Shown: one piece after another, positions 5,483-6,752 of the stretch
Position numbering within the stretch: position 1 is the first letter of the stretch
Layout of the letters: every line of letters starts with the position of its first letter
Assembly (NCBI GenBank): GCA_900547415.1
Contig: URGS01000047.1
Coordinates: 1-6,752 of the forward strand
Reading direction: 5' to 3'
Source: an uncultured Phascolarctobacterium sp.
Lineage (GTDB): Bacteria > Bacillota > Negativicutes > Acidaminococcales > Acidaminococcaceae
Length of the DNA stretch: 6,752 bases
Notes under the pieces: generated by a model
Seen by the model: only the letters and a program-made list of their open reading frames with translations
Databases searched by the model: none
What the model was told of the DNA's origin: nothing
Position numbers and translations under genes: made by a program

Positions 5483-5688
5483 TGACTGCTCCAAATGTAT
5501 TAGCACTGCCTTTGGCTGAGGCTATAAGGCGCTTGGAAGCTGCAGGCTATTCCTATGAGGTGGAGGTGCTTTTGCCTCCTCGAGATAGTGAGGAGAGTTT
5601 TGTAGGACAAGATGTGCGTAAGTATGTAGTTAGACAGCGTAACCTGTCTGATGATAAATTAGTTCTTACCGTTGTGTATAGGCAGTGA
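5482..5688 (+). CDS. Small soluble protein with a single PASTA-like domain
   Basis: This 68-aa protein has no assigned function. The N-terminal half (APNVLALPLAEAIRRLEAAG, residues 3-22) has the PASTA pattern: a Pro-Asn/Asp-Val start, then A-x(3)-L-x(3)-G in a single helix. The C-terminal half (KYVVRQRNLSDDKLVLTVV, 47-65) resembles the PASTA strand pair, in which a V-x-x-Q segment is followed by a hydrophobic LTV strand. PASTA domains normally occur as extracellular repeats on Ser/Thr kinases and penicillin-binding proteins, where they bind muropeptides or lipid II. Here there is one copy, with no signal peptide, membrane segment or kinase, so it should be cytoplasmic. It starts on the frr stop (TAATG) and ends 15 bases before the ferredoxin gene, so it is a true operon member. 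The PASTA assignment is by eye; the family match could be only structural. Confidence 0.8.
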   Translation: MTAPNVLALPLAEAIRRLEAAGYSYEVEVLLPPRDSEESFVGQDVRKYVVRQRNLSDDKLVLTVVYRQ

Positions 5689-5703
5689 AAGGAGGTGCTT
5701 CGA

Positions 5704-5868
5704 ATGGCATTGAAAATTGATAAAGAAACCTGCGTTGGATGCGGTACCTGTGCTGCAACCTGCCCCGTAGGCGCTATTTCTGAAGTTGACGGCAAATACG
5801 AAATCGGTGAAGATTGCGTAGAATGCGGCGCTTGCGCAGCTAGCTGCCCGGTTGGCGCTATTGAATAA
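5704..5868 (+). CDS. Clostridial-type 2[4Fe-4S] ferredoxin
   Basis: This is a 54-aa low-potential electron carrier with the complete two-cluster pattern. Cysteines 10, 13, 16 and 20 form the first CxxCxxCxxxCP motif, and 38, 41, 44 and 48 the second. The two halves share a near-repeat (CPVGAIS and CPVGAIE), the internal duplication usual for this family. The length matches short clostridial ferredoxins. The start is firm: AAAGGAGGTG at 5688-5697 sits six bases before the ATG, the strongest ribosome binding site in the window, suggesting high expression. It is the last gene of the pyrH operon, just before a terminator. Possible partners include hydrogenase, pyruvate:ferredoxin oxidoreductase or the IspG/IspH enzymes of the MEP pathway; the sequence does not say which. 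Confidence 0.95.
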   Translation: MALKIDKETCVGCGTCAATCPVGAISEVDGKYEIGEDCVECGACAASCPVGAIE

Positions 5869-5898
5869 TAGTCAAACCTTTTAGTAAGAATTTTGAAA

Positions 5899-5940
5899 GG
5901 CGGCCTCCATTATTGGAGGCCTGCCTATATTTTTATTTTT
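5899..5940 (+). terminator. Rho-independent terminator of the pyrH-frr-ferredoxin operon
   Basis: GGCGGCCTCC (5899-5908) pairs with GGAGGCCTGCC (5915-5925), giving a 10-bp GC-rich stem with one bulged T on the 3' arm and the loop ATTATT. It is followed by TATATTTTTATTTTT. It lies 30 bases after the ferredoxin stop and separates this operon from uppS, at least partly. Confidence 0.85.
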
Positions 5941-5946
5941 GAGTTC

Positions 5947-5972
5947 TTGTCAATTTCTGTAAATTTTATGGA
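5947..5972 (+). promoter_or_regulatory. Weak candidate promoter for uppS
   Basis: TTGTCA (5947-5952) is a fair -35 hexamer, but the -10 options downstream (TATGGA at 5967-5972, spacer 14; AAAAAT at 5972-5977, spacer 19) are poor in sequence or spacing. uppS follows a good terminator, so some promoter is expected here unless it depends on read-through. GAAAGG at 5985-5990 is the likely ribosome binding site, ten bases before the ATG. Confidence 0.25.
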
Positions 5973-6000
5973 AAAATAACTTGCGAAAGGCTGGAATATC

Positions 6001-6752
6001 ATGTTTAAAGGCCTGTTTCAAACAAGAAGTAAAGCAAAAAATACTGTAGAAGTAGATACTACCGGTTTAGATATGAATAATATCCCTCAGCATATTGCCA
6101 TTATTATGGATGGCAACGGCCGTTGGGCCAAAGCTCAGGGAAAGGTACGCACCTTTGGCCATCAGGCTGGTGCAGAAACTTTGAAAACAATTGTCAGAGC
6201 TGCTGATAAGCTGGGCGTTAAGGTTATTAGTGCCTATGCTTTTTCTACAGAAAATTGGAAGCGCCCCGTAACAGAGGTTAATTTTATTATGGAGCTGCTC
6301 AGCCGTTATCTGACTAATGAGATAGAAGAATTTAATGAAAATAATGTGCAGGTTCGTTTTATTGGTTCTCGTGATGGTTTGCCGGACATTGTCAGAGAAA
6401 AAATGGATCATGCTATTGAGGAAACTCGCAACAACACAGGCATCATTCTTAACCTGGCCATTAACTATGGTGGTCAAGCTGAAATTCTGCACGCAGTAAA
6501 GACTATTGCTGCTGAGGCTGCGGCAGGTACTTTAGCTGTTGAGGAAATTGATAATAAGGTGGTAGAGGAGCATTTGTATACCTCCGGTTTGCCTGCTCCA
6601 GATTTGCTTATCCGTCCTGGCGGAGATTTGCGTATCAGCAATTTCCTTTTGTGGCAGATTGCTTATGCAGAAATTTGGACCACCAAAACCTTTTGGCCAG
6701 ACTTTACTCCTGACCATTTGGTGGATGCCATTTTAGCTTATCAAGGACGAGA
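6001..6752 (+). CDS. uppS: Undecaprenyl diphosphate synthase, 3' end cut by the window
   Basis: This cis-prenyltransferase condenses farnesyl diphosphate with eight isopentenyl diphosphates to make the C55 carrier for peptidoglycan and other envelope polymers. 250 codons are present and open at the right edge. Compared with the E. coli enzyme, the end falls just before the usual RERRFGG segment, so only a short C-terminus is missing. Motifs are HIAIIMDGNGRWA (31-43) with catalytic D37, FGHQAG (52-57), YAFSTENWKRP, NYGGQAEI, and the IPP-binding IRPGGDLRISNFLLWQIAYAE block. The common RTGGE/RTSGE is RPGGD here, a conservative variant. About 28 residues precede the conserved core, slightly more than usual; the downstream ATG at 6073 (MNNIPQH) is possible but lacks a good ribosome binding site, whereas ATG 6001 has GAAAGG. 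It is transcribed after a terminator, probably as the first gene of an envelope-lipid operon. Confidence 0.96.
   Translation, partial: MFKGLFQTRSKAKNTVEVDTTGLDMNNIPQHIAIIMDGNGRWAKAQGKVRTFGHQAGAETLKTIVRAADKLGVKVISAYAFSTENWKRPVTEVNFIMELLSRYLTNEIEEFNENNVQVRFIGSRDGLPDIVREKMDHAIEETRNNTGIILNLAINYGGQAEILHAVKTIAAEAAAGTLAVEEIDNKVVEEHLYTSGLPAPDLLIRPGGDLRISNFLLWQIAYAEIWTTKTFWPDFTPDHLVDAILAYQGR

Noticed and set aside
4772..5506. 244-codon open frame on the minus strand across pyrH and frr
   Set aside because: It lies antisense to two certain housekeeping genes; its translation is low-complexity (Phe/Tyr/Ser-rich) without recognisable motifs, a shadow of their codon bias.
1..6752. CRISPR array, tRNA or rRNA gene, phage or toxin-antitoxin module
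   Set aside because: No regularly spaced direct repeats, cloverleaf, rRNA motifs or module genes were seen on either strand.

Overview
The window looks like a chromosomal segment of a low-to-moderate GC Firmicutes-type bacterium, most likely a Negativicutes member (a Gram-negative-walled Firmicute). The grounds are strong GGAGG-type ribosome binding sites, several likely TTG starts, many U-tailed hairpin terminators, a clostridial-type 8-cysteine ferredoxin, and the pyrH-frr-(x)-uppS gene order. The genus cannot be fixed from this sequence. All convincing genes are on the + strand.

Layout. (1) Positions 1-93 hold no intact gene. They contain two hairpins in an arrangement that resembles, from memory, the 3' end of an IS200/IS605 (TnpB-type) element; the second hairpin could equally be a terminator. 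(2) 182-2424 is a two-component system: an OmpR/PhoB-family response regulator and a membrane PAS-containing histidine kinase of the PhoR/WalK type, joined by a TAATG overlap. (3) 2425-2750 is an intergenic region with a strong terminator, a good sigma-A-type promoter and an imperfect dyad over that promoter. (4) 2751-3836 encodes a monocistronic iron-containing/glycerol-type alcohol dehydrogenase, followed by a long stem-loop terminator. (5) 3837-4193 carries an extended -10 promoter lying between the arms of a perfect 11-bp inverted repeat. (6) 4194-5868 is a compact operon: pyrH (UMP kinase), frr (ribosome recycling factor), a 68-aa PASTA-like protein and a 54-aa 2[4Fe-4S] ferredoxin, closed by a terminator. 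The first three genes are joined by TAATG overlaps. (7) 6001 to the right edge is uppS (undecaprenyl diphosphate synthase), cut just before its C-terminus.

The right half combines pyrimidine nucleotide supply, translation recycling and cell-wall lipid carrier synthesis, a common conserved neighbourhood. Its less ordinary contents are the soluble single-PASTA-like protein and the ferredoxin between frr and uppS. In many Firmicutes uppS is followed by cdsA-dxr-rseP-ispG, and IspG needs a low-potential electron donor, so the ferredoxin may serve isoprenoid synthesis; that is inference only. I did not find a clearly new multi-gene system. The best leads are the PASTA-like protein, the ferredoxin context, the possible mobile-element end and the two dyads at promoters.
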